NCBI GenBank assembly: GCA_947499935.1
Contig: CANMQH010000017.1
Coordinates: 1 to 64,000 of the forward strand
From: an uncultured Algibacter sp.
GTDB lineage: Bacteria > Bacteroidota > Bacteroidia > Flavobacteriales > Flavobacteriaceae
Direction: 5' to 3'
DNA length: 64,000 nucleotides
Shown here: positions 1-8,845 of the stretch, piece after piece
Layout of the letters: every line of letters starts with the position of its first letter
Position numbering within the stretch: position 1 is the stretch's first letter
Program-made: the position numbers and the translations under genes
The notes under the pieces: generated by a model
Databases searched by the model: none
What the model saw: the letters and a program-made list of their open reading frames with translations, nothing else
Told to the model about the DNA's origin: nothing

Positions 1-85
1 TTCTCCTGATAATACTTCTTTCCTTGCATAACTATAGTTAAACAAAAACACTATTTTTAACAAACACTTGTGCAACAGGCACAAA

Positions 86-258
86 GTGTATAATTAATAC
101 GGGTTTTGGTGTTTAACCCAAAGTTTAGTGCGTTTTTATAAAGTCCGCCAAATCTTTTGATTTGGCTTTTAAAATGAAAAATTAAAACAAAATAAAAAGT
201 TTTGGCTAAGTGCTTAATCGAAAATTCAGTAATTTTAATTCCCGTACTAATCATAGCC
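86..258. repeat. Cassette-like element bounded by imperfect inverted repeats
   Basis: The arm at 86-103 (GTGTATAATTAATACGGG) matches the reverse complement of 241-258 at 14 of 18 positions, so the stretch can fold into one long hairpin. Inside it, 147-166 forms a perfect 8-bp hairpin with a TTTT loop (GCCAAATC/GATTTGGC). No convincing protein is encoded here. The outer-arm motif partly recurs just after the next gene (863-886), so the gene at 282-878 is bracketed by related sequences. From memory, similar elements occur beside small accessory genes in flavobacterial genomes, which suggests a cassette or recombination-site role; that is inference. Confidence 0.55.
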
Positions 259-281
259 GAGACGATGCTTAATATAAAAAA

Positions 282-878
282 ATGAGTGAATTAGATTTTG
301 GGATATTTAAAGATTTTTGGAATGGACACCCGAATCACTTACCATTAATGGGACTTAATAATGACAATAATCAACCTGCAGAATGGAATCTCAATAAGAG
401 TTTGGAAAGGCTTGATTTAATTTGTGATAATAATGACCAAGAATTAATTATAAATGGAATTCACAAACTTCTAAATAACCAGGATTGGAGACCTCATTTG
501 GTTGCAATTTTGGTATCTTTCAAATTGACACCAACGGAGCAAATCAAGTTGATTCCTGAATTATGGACTAGATTAGAAAAAGGCTCTTGGATAAGCCCAC
601 AAATTCTGTCTGTTCTCTCGATTATTGACAATGAATTCGAATTAAAAGCAAAGGAAATTCTAAATAACGGATTTAAAGTCAATTACTCACCTATGGGAAT
701 GGCTGAGCATCATAGTGCAAGAGGACCAGAAGGTTCAAAAGAGGCATCTGAGAAAGTGACAAGTTCAATCAATTCATTACTTGAAAATCAAAATGACGAT
801 TTCGGATGGAAAGGTAAATTAATTAAGTTGATAGAAAACAAGAAATTTAAAACAAATACTAAGCACAACACCGTATAA
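282..878 (+). CDS. Hypothetical soluble protein, accessory gene
   Basis: This encodes a 198-residue protein with no signal peptide or membrane segment. It is predicted to be largely helical and ends in a Lys/Asn-rich tail. I do not recognise the family; the middle (about residues 35-130) reads like alpha-helical repeats, which would fit a small accessory or immunity-type protein, but nothing confirms that. The start ATG lies 23 nt after the right arm of an inverted-repeat element, and the stop codon sits inside a motif related to that element's left arm. The gene is isolated: degraded insertion sequences follow it and no operon partner is visible. The placement suggests it arrived as a cassette-like unit. 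Confidence 0.6.
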   Translation: MSELDFGIFKDFWNGHPNHLPLMGLNNDNNQPAEWNLNKSLERLDLICDNNDQELIINGIHKLLNNQDWRPHLVAILVSFKLTPTEQIKLIPELWTRLEKGSWISPQILSVLSIIDNEFELKAKEILNNGFKVNYSPMGMAEHHSARGPEGSKEASEKVTSSINSLLENQNDDFGWKGKLIKLIENKKFKTNTKHNTV

Positions 879-886
879 AATTAATC
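863..886. repeat. Partial copy of the cassette-like repeat arm
   Basis: The stretch GCACAACACCGTATAAAATT and the following bases resemble the left arm of the upstream element (GCACAAAGTGTATAATTAAT). It overlaps the stop codon of the preceding gene. The rest of an element cannot be seen; sequence leading into the IS256 remnant follows within about 100 bp, so the copy may be truncated. Confidence 0.4.
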
Positions 887-980
887 TAATATTGATTAAG
901 CAGAAGGAAATCGAAAAAAGAAAAAAATGATATTGTAGACTACAAAAAAGGGAAGTCTACATTTATGGGGAAGCCTACAA

Positions 981-1923
981 TCCCAGTTATTCTCCCAGCT
1001 TTTAATAGCATAAGAATATTTAGATTCCCATTTACCTTTAAAGTCTTTTAATGCTGCTTTAGCGGCTTCTTTTGTTGGCGCAGTAGTAGATGTATTTCAT
1101 ATCCTTTGTGAAGGCCTTTTTATCTTTCCAGACTACGTAACGACAGGAGTTTCTAATTTGATGCACCACACATATTTGAGTGACCGAATTTGGAAAAATG
1201 GTTTTGATAGTCTCAGTAAAACCGTTTAAATTATCAGTAGCTGTTATTAGTATATCCTGTGTTCCTCTTGCCTTGATATCGGTTAAAACAGTCATCCAAA
1301 AGGCTGAAGATTCATTTTTTCCTAACCACAAACCGAGCACTTCTTTTTTACCATCGACCCTAAGTCCAAAAGCAATGTAAATGGTTTTGTTAATAACCTT
1401 AGAGTTCTCTCTAACTTTGAACACAATACCATCCCATCCAAACAATGAGATAAGTAGCTTCTAAAGGTCTGTTTTTCCATGCAATAATATCATTTGTAAC
1501 CGAATCAGTAATTCTAGATATAGTCGATGTAGAGATATTAAAATCATAAAGTTCTCGTATCTGTTCTTCGATATCGCTATTACTCATGCCTTTGGCATAA
1601 AGAGAAATAATAATAGTTTCAATACCATCTGTTGTACTTTACCTTTTCTTAACAATCATAGGGCTAAAAGAACTATCACGATCTCGTGGCACTTGTATTT
1701 CTGTCTCTCCTAAAGTGGTTTTTAGCTTCTTTTTTGTGTAGCCATTTCTAAGATTGATTGACTTGCTCTTTTGGTGTTTATCGTAATCTAAATGAGCATC
1801 TAGTTCGCCTTCAAGAATCTTTTCAATGCCTCGTTTATGGAGCTGTTCTAAAAAATTAGGGAGCTCTGGACCACTCTTAAATTGCTTTAAAAAAGCGTCG
1901 TTTAATAAATCTTCTGGTTTCAT
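981..1923 (-). pseudogene. IS256-family (mutator type) transposase, decayed
   Basis: Read from 1923, the first 94 codons are a typical IS256 N-terminus (KPEDLLNDAFLKQF, then GELDAHLDYDKH and NLRNGYTKKK). A TAA at 1639-1641 interrupts the frame. Beyond it the same frame continues with family sequence (SLYAKGMSNSDIEEQI) until a frameshift near 1445, after which the catalytic core resumes (WDGIVFKVREN, ITATDNLNGF, QICVVHQIRNS). The similarity stops near 981 (SWENNW), so the C-terminal part with the last catalytic Glu is missing. A stop, a frameshift and a truncation together make it a dead transposase. Confidence 0.88.
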
Positions 1924-1951
1924 AAGTGTGTAAAATTTAAAATTAATAAAT

Positions 1952-1987
1952 AAAAAAATCTCAGATGAATTATTTACCTGAGATTTT
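1952..1987 (-). terminator. Terminator-like hairpin upstream of the IS256 remnant
   Basis: AAAATCTCAG (1955-1964) and CTGAGATTTT (1978-1987) form a perfect 10-bp stem around a 13-nt loop. On the minus strand a T-run follows the stem. It lies just upstream of the transposase start, where it would block transcription entering the element from outside, a common feature of insertion sequences. Confidence 0.5.
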
Positions 1988-2025
1988 AAAACTTACACAG
2001 TTTATGAGATAATGCCTAATAAATA

Positions 2026-2292
2026 TTAAATTAATCCAGTGAAGCTAGCTTCGCTGGATTTTTTGTTGTGTATAAAGTTAGGTGTTTTGTAATTAAGGCT
2101 CAAATACAGTCTTTTGTTGTTATATGTTTTTATTGATTCATCTATCAGCTGTTTTAGTTCTTTTCCCGTATTACATTTAGTGATAAGAAATTCTCCTTTT
2201 AATATGCCATTGATACGCTCTGCCAAAGCATTTTAATAACAATCATATCCATCTGTCATCGATGGTTTGGTATTGTGTTTTGCTAGTTCCAT
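2026..2292 (-). pseudogene. IS3/IS150-family transposase (OrfB) C-terminal fragment
   Basis: The minus-strand reading gives MELAKHNTKPSMTDGYDCY, a TAA, then NALAERINGILKGEFL and on to KSSEASFTGLI. This is the end of an rve-type integrase core; the Glu in ALAERINGIL lies where the third residue of the DDE triad is found. The in-frame TAA falls where the family usually has a residue between Y and N. Only the last 90 or so codons remain and OrfA is absent. The fragment abuts the terminator of the downstream M16 gene, so the element was cut by deletion or by the neighbouring IS. Confidence 0.85.
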
Positions 2293-2328
2293 AAAAAACC
2301 GCTGACTTAATATATAAATCAGCGGTTT
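2293..2328 (-). terminator. Rho-independent terminator after the M16 peptidase gene
   Basis: AAACCGCTGA (2296-2305) and TCAGCGGTTT (2319-2328) form a perfect 10-bp stem with a 13-nt loop. On the minus strand a T-rich tract follows. It lies about 30 bp past the stop codon of the M16 peptidase gene. Confidence 0.8.
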
Positions 2329-2356
2329 ACTTAATTTAATTAAAGCTTGCATTATA

Positions 2357-5338
2357 TTACGACTTCACTTTTTCTGATTTTTCGTAATTAAACAAATAAT
2401 CAATATCCATGTCTTGGATTTTTCCTAATCCTTCTAATGCTTTAAAATTAATGTCTTTTTTATTACCAATAACCATAACATTATAGTTTTCTCCTTTAAT
2501 ATTAGTATTAAAAAATTGACGAAGATCTTCTATTGTCATATTTTTAATAGCATTATACATCACTTCTCTATGATCATTATCAATCCCTAACTTTTTAAGC
2601 CTCTCATAATTCCAAAATATATCTGATTTTGTAATACGCTGTGCAGCTATTTTTTTCAATGTCGCTTCTTTAGCTGCATTAAATTGATCTTGTGCTTCTG
2701 GCATATCACTCATCAAATTCATCATAGCATCTATTGCTTGTGGCATTTTATTAGCTTGAGTCCCTATATAAGCCATCACATAATTGTTATTCTCTTTCTT
2801 GCTAGCCATTGAATAATTTGACCATGCTGAATATGCTAAAGATTTTGATTCTCTAATTTCTTGAAAAACAATTGATGATAACCCACTACCAAAATAAGTA
2901 TTAAATAATGTAGAAGCAGCCATGTTCTCTGCCTTAAAAGGATCTCCTTTTGCTAAGAACATCATTTCGGACTGTACCATATCATAATCTACAAAATATA
3001 TATTTCCGCCAGTTTCTTGCTCAGTATAAGTTACTGCTTCTGGGTATTCATTTAATTCTCCTGATAATTTATGAAATTGATTAACTGCAGCTATCGCAGC
3101 ATTGACATCTTTACCATAATAAAACAAACGTTGTTTGTAATTTTTTAATTTTTTAGTTAAATCTACCAACTCTTGAGGGTTTATGGACTTTAACTCATTT
3201 ACTGATATAATATTACGTAGTCTTGAGTTTTCGCCATACTTAGCGAAGTTCACTAATCCTGATTGTAAAATACTTCTTTTACTTGTTTTATTATTTTGTC
3301 TTCCTTTTGCTACTGATTCTACATATTTATTATATGCTTCTTGGTTTGGTACGGCATTTTCCCATAAGTGTTCTAATAATTTTAACCCTTCAGGTAAATT
3401 TTCTTTAAGGCCACTTAATCCAACAAAGGTTTGCTCTGCGCCAGCATTAACAGAATAATTTATTCCTAATTTATAGAATTCTTTCTTTAGTTCTTCTGCC
3501 GAATATTTATCTGTTCCTAAGTATGCTAAGTACTCAACAGCAACGCCTAATTTTTTATCATTATCACTTCCCATATCGAAAATGATATTTAAACTGAATA
3601 AATCATTAGTTTTATTTTCAATATAGGACACATTTAAACCGTTGTCTGTTTTTATTTCTTTTATGGCTGAAGCATAGTCGACATATACAGGTTTTAGTGG
3701 TTTTGATTCTATTGTATTAAAGTTGGTCATAAACTCTGAAGCCTTACCTCTATTAAGGTTTACAGGTGTAATTCCTGGATTGGAAACTTTAACTATATTT
3801 TCATCTTCGCCTTTGCGCTTATAGGTAACTACATAATTATCTTTATAAAACTCATTTGCAAAACGTACTAACTCTTCCTTTGTAATGGCTTTTAAATCCT
3901 CTAAAAACGTTGTCTTATTCATCCATTCTTCATGATGTATAAAAGCATTATAGTAGGCCGTAGCTAAAGCTGTACTATTTTCATATTCTTGTAATTGTGT
4001 TTTCTTAAGATCATTAACAACAGCTTCAATCATCCAATCATCAAATTGTCCTTTTTTAAGTAATTCAATTTGTTCTAATAATAATTGTTTTACTTCATCT
4101 AAACTTTGTCCTTCTTTTGGTGATCCAAAAAAACTTTGCATGCCATAATCATTTAAAAACATAGTGAAAGCCCCTGCATTTTGCACAACTTGCTTTTGGT
4201 TAAGATTTAAATCAATTAAGCCTGCTTTTCCATTGGTTAAAATCTTATTACAAAGTGTTACTAATTTTTCTTCTTTAGTATTGACACCTTTAGAACGATA
4301 CGCTATTGATACATTTTCTGATGTAGGTCCAAAAACTTCTTTTGTAACAACAGCTGTTATAGGTGATTCTTTTGGTAATGTTGGGTGTATTACTTCTTTC
4401 TTTTTTAACTTCCCAAAAGTAGCATTAACGTCTTTTATTGTAGTTTCAAAATTTAAATCTCCAACTAAAACCATAGCCATATTATTTGGCACATAATATT
4501 TATCAAAATAATTATTTATATCTACCAAAGATGGATTTTTAAGATGCTCGGCAGTACCTATTGTTTTTTGTTGTCCATAAGGATGGTTAGGAAATAAACC
4601 TTCTAGCATTGCTGCATAACTCTTTCTTCCATCATTATCTTGTCCTCTGTTAAATTCCTCAAATACGGCTTCTAACTCTGTATGAAATAAACGCAATACT
4701 AATTTACTAAAACGTTCTTCTTCTAGTGCTAACCATTTACTTAGTTCGTTTGCAGGTATTTTATTTTTATAGACTGTCTCTTCAAACCATGTATGTGCAT
4801 TAGTCCCCGTAGCACCTAAAGCACTTGACATTTTATCATACTCGTTAGCTACAGAATATTGAGAAGCCTCTAGTGACACTTCATCAATTTTTCTATAAAG
4901 TGTTATTTTTTTATCTGGATCTTGTTCAGCTCTATGCTGCTCATATAAATCAGAAATTTGATCTAAATACACCTTTTCTTTTTCCCAATTTATAGTACCT
5001 ATTTTATCTGTCCCTTTAAACACCATATGTTCCAAATAATGGGCTAAACCTGTAGATTCTTTAGGATCGTAATTAGACCCAGCTCTAACAGCTATAAATG
5101 TTTGTATTTTTGGTTCGTCTGTGTTTTTACTTAAATAAACTTTTAAGCCATTATCCAAAGTATAGATACGCAACCCCGTTGGATCGTTAGTAACCGTTTC
5201 ATATTTAAAACCATTAGCATCTGTTTTGCTTTCGGTTTTATAAGTTATCGGGTCTACAATTTTTGTGTCACCGGTCTTTTTGCAATTGTAAACAAGTGTA
5301 AAAAGCATTAATGTTACAAGTAATTTTAAATGTTTCAT
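2357..5338 (-). CDS. M16-family zinc metallopeptidase, lipoprotein, two tandem units
   Basis: A 993-residue member of the M16 (insulinase/pitrilysin-like) peptidases. The N-terminus is a lipoprotein signal (hydrophobic stretch, then VYNC, Cys19), so it is probably anchored in the envelope. The inverted zinc motif HxxEH is seen as HYLEH at about residues 100-104 in GLAHYLEHMVFKGT, with downstream Glu residues available as the third ligand. The second half (about 550-980) is a further M16 unit without that motif, as usual for the non-catalytic half. The length fits the fused Bacteroidetes type. The substrate is unknown, presumably periplasmic or surface peptides. It lies downstream of sucD in the same direction, but two hairpins separate them. 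Confidence 0.9.
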   Translation of the reverse strand: MKHLKLLVTLMLFTLVYNCKKTGDTKIVDPITYKTESKTDANGFKYETVTNDPTGLRIYTLDNGLKVYLSKNTDEPKIQTFIAVRAGSNYDPKESTGLAHYLEHMVFKGTDKIGTINWEKEKVYLDQISDLYEQHRAEQDPDKKITLYRKIDEVSLEASQYSVANEYDKMSSALGATGTNAHTWFEETVYKNKIPANELSKWLALEEERFSKLVLRLFHTELEAVFEEFNRGQDNDGRKSYAAMLEGLFPNHPYGQQKTIGTAEHLKNPSLVDINNYFDKYYVPNNMAMVLVGDLNFETTIKDVNATFGKLKKKEVIHPTLPKESPITAVVTKEVFGPTSENVSIAYRSKGVNTKEEKLVTLCNKILTNGKAGLIDLNLNQKQVVQNAGAFTMFLNDYGMQSFFGSPKEGQSLDEVKQLLLEQIELLKKGQFDDWMIEAVVNDLKKTQLQEYENSTALATAYYNAFIHHEEWMNKTTFLEDLKAITKEELVRFANEFYKDNYVVTYKRKGEDENIVKVSNPGITPVNLNRGKASEFMTNFNTIESKPLKPVYVDYASAIKEIKTDNGLNVSYIENKTNDLFSLNIIFDMGSDNDKKLGVAVEYLAYLGTDKYSAEELKKEFYKLGINYSVNAGAEQTFVGLSGLKENLPEGLKLLEHLWENAVPNQEAYNKYVESVAKGRQNNKTSKRSILQSGLVNFAKYGENSRLRNIISVNELKSINPQELVDLTKKLKNYKQRLFYYGKDVNAAIAAVNQFHKLSGELNEYPEAVTYTEQETGGNIYFVDYDMVQSEMMFLAKGDPFKAENMAASTLFNTYFGSGLSSIVFQEIRESKSLAYSAWSNYSMASKKENNNYVMAYIGTQANKMPQAIDAMMNLMSDMPEAQDQFNAAKEATLKKIAAQRITKSDIFWNYERLKKLGIDNDHREVMYNAIKNMTIEDLRQFFNTNIKGENYNVMVIGNKKDINFKALEGLGKIQDMDIDYLFNYEKSEKVKS

Positions 5339-5355
5339 TTTTTATGATTTTTTGT

Positions 5356-5397
5356 AAAAAAAAAAGTTCGTCAGCTAATTTACAGCCAACGAACTTT
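5356..5397 (-). terminator. Rho-independent terminator, end of the sucD transcript
   Basis: AAAGTTCGT (5363-5371) and ACGAACTTT (5389-5397) form a 9-bp stem. On the minus strand about nine T residues follow (5356-5365 on the plus strand is A-rich). It would stop transcription leaving sucD before the M16 gene. Confidence 0.75.
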
Positions 5398-5410
5398 ATA
5401 ATACTTATTT

Positions 5411-5455
5411 GTTATGGTTATTTTAACAGTTTTTTACTGTTAAAATAACCATAAC
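5411..5455. terminator. Perfect 20-bp hairpin downstream of sucD
   Basis: The arms at 5411-5430 and 5436-5455 are perfect reverse complements around a TTTTT loop (arm GTTATGGTTATTTTAACAGT). It starts 8 bp past the sucD stop codon. The stem is AU-rich and no T-run follows, so it may act as a 3-prime mRNA stabiliser or a weak bidirectional terminator alongside the T-tailed hairpin beyond it. Confidence 0.6.
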
Positions 5456-5462
5456 ACATGTT

Positions 5463-6335
5463 TTATGCTAAAACTTCTGCAATTTTCTTTCCTATTTCGG
5501 CAGGTGATTCTACAACGTGAATTCCACATGCTCTCATAATTTTCTTTTTTGCTTGAGCTGTATCATCACTTCCGCCTACTATAGCACCAGCATGTCCCAT
5601 AGTACGTCCTGCAGGAGCCGTTTCGCCAGCAATAAAACCAACAACAGGCTTTTTACTTCCACTAGCTTTATACCAGTTAGCAGCATCGGCTTCTAATTGT
5701 CCTCCAATTTCACCAATCATAACAACAGCTTCTGTTTCTGGGTCGTTTATTAATAATTCAACCGCTTCTTTAGTTGTTGTTCCTATAATAGGATCACCAC
5801 CAATACCAATAGCTGTAGTAATACCTAAACCTTGCTTTACTACTTGGTCTGCAGCTTCGTATGTTAATGTTCCAGATTTTGAAACAATTCCAACTTTACC
5901 TTTTTTAAATACAAAACCTGGCATAATACCAACTTTAGCTTCTCCAGGTGTAATTACACCTGGGCAATTAGGGCCAATTAAACGGCAATCTTTATTTTTA
6001 ATATAACTTGAAGCCGTAATCATATCGGCAACAGGTATACCTTCTGTAATCGTTATAATCACTTTAATTCCTGCATCGGCAGCTTCCATAATAGCATCGG
6101 CAGCAAATGCGGGTGGTACAAAAATAATAGTAGTATCTGCACCAACTTCTTTAACAGCTTCTAATACAGTATTAAAAACTGGTCTATCAAGATGGGTTTG
6201 CCCTCCTTTTCCTGGAGTCACACCGCCAACTACATTAGTTCCATATTCAATCATTTGTTCAGCATGAAATGTACCTTCACTACCTGTAAAACCTTGAACT
6301 ATAATTTTTGAATCTTTATTTACTAAAACACTCAT
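5463..6335 (-). CDS. sucD: Succinate-CoA ligase (ADP-forming), alpha subunit
   Basis: With the beta subunit SucC this enzyme converts succinyl-CoA to succinate in the TCA cycle with substrate-level ATP formation. The 290-residue length is standard. Visible features are the N-terminal CoA-binding Rossmann fold ([16 protein letters not shown], then [12 protein letters not shown]), the [13 protein letters not shown] segment, and the phospho-histidine loop [13 protein letters not shown] near residue 246. sucC is not in this window, which is common in Bacteroidetes where the two subunits are unlinked. It follows the lipid A block in the same direction but has a consensus promoter of its own and is followed by hairpins. 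Confidence 0.97.
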   Translation of the reverse strand: MSVLVNKDSKIIVQGFTGSEGTFHAEQMIEYGTNVVGGVTPGKGGQTHLDRPVFNTVLEAVKEVGADTTIIFVPPAFAADAIMEAADAGIKVIITITEGIPVADMITASSYIKNKDCRLIGPNCPGVITPGEAKVGIMPGFVFKKGKVGIVSKSGTLTYEAADQVVKQGLGITTAIGIGGDPIIGTTTKEAVELLINDPETEAVVMIGEIGGQLEADAANWYKASGSKKPVVGFIAGETAPAGRTMGHAGAIVGGSDDTAQAKKKIMRACGIHVVESPAEIGKKIAEVLA

Positions 6336-6379
6336 AAGTGATTATTTTTATATATTTAATATTAATAAAGTCTATTAAG

Positions 6380-6414
6380 CAAATGTAATTTTTTGTACTA
6401 AAAATATAAAACAA
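6380..6414 (-). promoter_or_regulatory. Putative sucD promoter (Bacteroidetes type)
   Basis: On the minus strand TACATTTG (6387-6380) matches the TAnnTTTG -7 consensus. A TTG (6414-6412) lies about 24 bp further upstream, slightly longer than the usual spacing. The -7 box ends about 45 nt before the sucD ATG. Confidence 0.4.
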
Positions 6415-6446
6415 AAAGTGACATTTATTTTTAAGCCTTTGGAATC

Positions 6447-7391
6447 TTATTTTTTATCCTGATTCTTAATTTTATTAAGGATTTCGGGGATTTTTTTAAT
6501 ATAAGCCATTTCCTTAAATCTTTGTCTAGCTTCTGAGGCTGGAGATCCAAAATAAGATTTATTTTCTTCTGTAGAAAAACCTAATCCTGACTGTGCATAA
6601 ATTTCGGTGCCTTTGGCTATAGTAATGCCACTCTTAACACCTACTTGCCCCCAGATAACAACGTTATTTTCTACAACAACACATCCAGCAATACCTGTTT
6701 GAGATGCAATTAAACATTTTTTTCCAATAGTAGTATCGTGTCCTATTTGTATTTGATTATCAAGTTTAGACCCTGCTCCAATTACAGTATCTGCAGTTAC
6801 ACCTCTATCTATGGTACAAGCAGCACCAATATCTACATGGTCTTCTATAACAACCCGACCTCCGGATTTTAATCTATCGTAACCCTCTGGTCTATTTTTA
6901 TAATAAAAAGCATTGGCTCCCAAAACGGTTCCAGAATGTATGGTTACATGGTCTCCAATAACGGCATCATCATAAATACTTACATTGGCATGTATAATAC
7001 AGTGGTTTCCAATAACTACATTATGCCCAATAAAACAATTGGGTTGGATAACCGTATTTTCACCAATTTTAGCCGAAGGAGCTATGGATACATTTGAAGC
7101 TTTAAAAGGCTTGAAATGATTTGTTAATTTGTTAAAATCTCTAAAAGGGTCATCACTAATTAATAATGCTTTGCCTTCTGGACAATCAACTTCTTTATTA
7201 ATTAAAATAATAGTCGCCGCAGAATTAAGTGCTTTATCATAGTATTTTGGATGATCCACAAAAACAATATCACCAGATTCTACAACATGTATTTCGTTAA
7301 TGCCCAAAACAGGGAAATCTGCATGACCAATAAATTGACAATCAACTAAATTAGCTATTTCTTTTATTGTGTAATGCTTTGGGAATTTCAT
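6447..7391 (-). CDS. LpxD-like left-handed beta-helix acyltransferase (second LpxD paralogue)
   Basis: A 314-residue protein with an N-terminal LpxD-type domain (about 1-100) and a hexapeptide-repeat beta-helix (about 105-285), then a short helical tail. It resembles UDP-3-O-acylglucosamine N-acyltransferase. The His that serves as catalytic base in LpxD appears conserved in [11 protein letters not shown]. Since a canonical lpxD lies in the same gene block, this copy may have a different acyl-chain preference or act on another nucleotide sugar. It follows efp by about 50 bp in the same direction. The assignment as a paralogue is firm; its substrate is not known. Confidence 0.85.
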   Translation of the reverse strand: MKFPKHYTIKEIANLVDCQFIGHADFPVLGINEIHVVESGDIVFVDHPKYYDKALNSAATIILINKEVDCPEGKALLISDDPFRDFNKLTNHFKPFKASNVSIAPSAKIGENTVIQPNCFIGHNVVIGNHCIIHANVSIYDDAVIGDHVTIHSGTVLGANAFYYKNRPEGYDRLKSGGRVVIEDHVDIGAACTIDRGVTADTVIGAGSKLDNQIQIGHDTTIGKKCLIASQTGIAGCVVVENNVVIWGQVGVKSGITIAKGTEIYAQSGLGFSTEENKSYFGSPASEARQRFKEMAYIKKIPEILNKIKNQDKK

Positions 7392-7444
7392 AGATTAATC
7401 TTTCAGTCTTTAGTAAATATTTTAATTATACTATCAACCGATTG

Positions 7445-8011
7445 TTATTCTTTAACACGTTCTTTATACGTTCCTTTTTCTGTTTCCACTTTAATTTTAT
7501 CGCCTTCATTAATAAATAAAGGCACATTAACCGTTGCTCCTGTTTCTACAGTAGCTGGTTTTGTAGCATTAGTAGCTGTGTTACCTTTAACACCAGGCTC
7601 TGTAGCAGTAACTTCTAAAATAACACTTGCTGGCATTTCTACAGAAAGTGGCATGTTATCTTCAGAGTTTATAATTACAGTCACAACTTCGCCTTCTTTC
7701 ATTAAACCCGGATTATCTAAAGCAGCTTCTAATAAACGAATTTGTGTATAATCTGCTTCATTCATAAAATGATAAAATTCGCCATCATTATATAAATACT
7801 GGAATTTATGTGTTTCTACACGAACATCTTCTAATTTATGCCCCGCAGAAAACGTATTATCTAAAACTTTACCACTGGTAACGCTTTTCATTTTTGTTCT
7901 AACAAAAGCAGGACCTTTTCCTGGTTTTACGTGTAAAAATTCTATTATTTTATATATATCATTGTTATAACGAATACATAATCCGTTTCTTATATCACTA
8001 GTCGTTGCCAT
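7445..8011 (-). CDS. efp: Translation elongation factor P
   Basis: EF-P binds between the P and E sites of the ribosome and relieves stalling at polyproline. The 188-residue length is normal. The three beta-barrel domains are visible: a KOW-like domain (1-65), the OB domain II (66-130) and domain III with GDKIKVETEKGTYKERV at the end. The tip loop HVKPGKGPAFVRTK carries Lys at the position that is modified in some bacteria. No EpmA- or EpmB-type modification gene is nearby. The gene sits between lpxA and an lpxD-like gene, an arrangement I recall as common in flavobacteria. Confidence 0.97.
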   Translation of the reverse strand: MATTSDIRNGLCIRYNNDIYKIIEFLHVKPGKGPAFVRTKMKSVTSGKVLDNTFSAGHKLEDVRVETHKFQYLYNDGEFYHFMNEADYTQIRLLEAALDNPGLMKEGEVVTVIINSEDNMPLSVEMPASVILEVTATEPGVKGNTATNATKPATVETGATVNVPLFINEGDKIKVETEKGTYKERVKE

Positions 8012-8057
8012 AATTTGGTATGTTGAATTATCTTAATTTATTAGGTAAAATTTAGTC

Positions 8058-8843
8058 TTAATTTGATTTGAAGTACCCCTTCATGATACCACGATGCGAA
8101 TTTTTTATAAATTGAAGGATTTCATCCCTTTCTGTAGTAGCTTCCATTTCGGCTTCAATAATTTCTGCTGCTTGGGTATTGTTATAATTTTTTTGATAAA
8201 GGATTCTAAATATATCTTGTATCTCTCTTATTTTTTCTGTGGTATATCCGCGTCTTCTAAGACCAACTGAATTTATACCAACATAAGACAAAGGTTCTCG
8301 AGCCGCTTTAACAAACGGAGGAACATCTTTTCTTACTAAAGACCCACCTGTTACAAAAGCATGATTACCTACAGATACAAATTGATGTACCGCTGTCATC
8401 CCCGCTAAAACAACATAATCGCCTATTGTAATATGCCCTGCAAGTGTACTATTATTGGAAAATATACAATTATCTCCTACAATACAATCATGAGCAATGT
8501 GGCAATAAGCCATAATTAAGCAGTTATTACCAATAACGGTTTTCATTCTATCGGCTGTGCCTCTATTAATAGTAACACATTCTCTAATAGTTACATTATC
8601 TCCAATTTCTACTGTAGTATCTTCATCATTATATTTTAAATCTTGAGGAACAGCAGAAATTACAGAGCCTGGAAAAATATTGCAATTTTTACCAATTCGG
8701 GCGCCTTCCATAATAGTAACATTACTACCTATCCAAGTGCCTTCTCCTATTTTTACATTATTATGAATGGTTGCAAAAGGTTCAATAACCACATTTTTGG
8801 CGATTTTTGCACCTGGATGCACATAAGCTAGAGGTTGGTTCAT
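8058..8843 (-). CDS. lpxA: Acyl-ACP--UDP-N-acetylglucosamine O-acyltransferase
   Basis: LpxA performs the first step of lipid A synthesis, transferring a 3-hydroxyacyl chain from ACP to UDP-GlcNAc in the cytoplasm. The 261-residue protein has hexapeptide repeats forming a left-handed beta-helix (about 5-190) and a helical C-terminal domain (about 195-261). The catalytic His lies in IMAYCHIAHDC; GNHAFVTGGSLVRKDVPPF follows as in the family. It starts 2 bp after the lpxC/fabZ stop codon, so the two are almost certainly co-transcribed. Confidence 0.97.
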   Translation of the reverse strand: MNQPLAYVHPGAKIAKNVVIEPFATIHNNVKIGEGTWIGSNVTIMEGARIGKNCNIFPGSVISAVPQDLKYNDEDTTVEIGDNVTIRECVTINRGTADRMKTVIGNNCLIMAYCHIAHDCIVGDNCIFSNNSTLAGHITIGDYVVLAGMTAVHQFVSVGNHAFVTGGSLVRKDVPPFVKAAREPLSYVGINSVGLRRRGYTTEKIREIQDIFRILYQKNYNNTQAAEIIEAEMEATTERDEILQFIKNSHRGIMKGYFKSN

Positions 8844-8845
8844 AG

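Noticed and set aside
57..254. 65-codon minus-strand ORF at the left edge
   Set aside because: It lies wholly within the inverted-repeat element and has low-complexity sequence without family resemblance.
2033..2060. Near-perfect hairpin AATCCAGTGAAGC/GCTTCGCTGGATT as a terminator
   Set aside because: It lies in the coding end of the IS3 transposase (KSSEASFTG), where this sequence is typical for the element, so it is not independent evidence of a terminator.
4164..4496. 110-codon plus-strand ORF over the M16 gene
   Set aside because: Antisense to a well-conserved peptidase, with no signal or start context of its own.
7374..7751. 125-codon plus-strand ORF over efp
   Set aside because: It lies antisense to a conserved efp gene, has no family resemblance, and reflects codon bias of the true gene.
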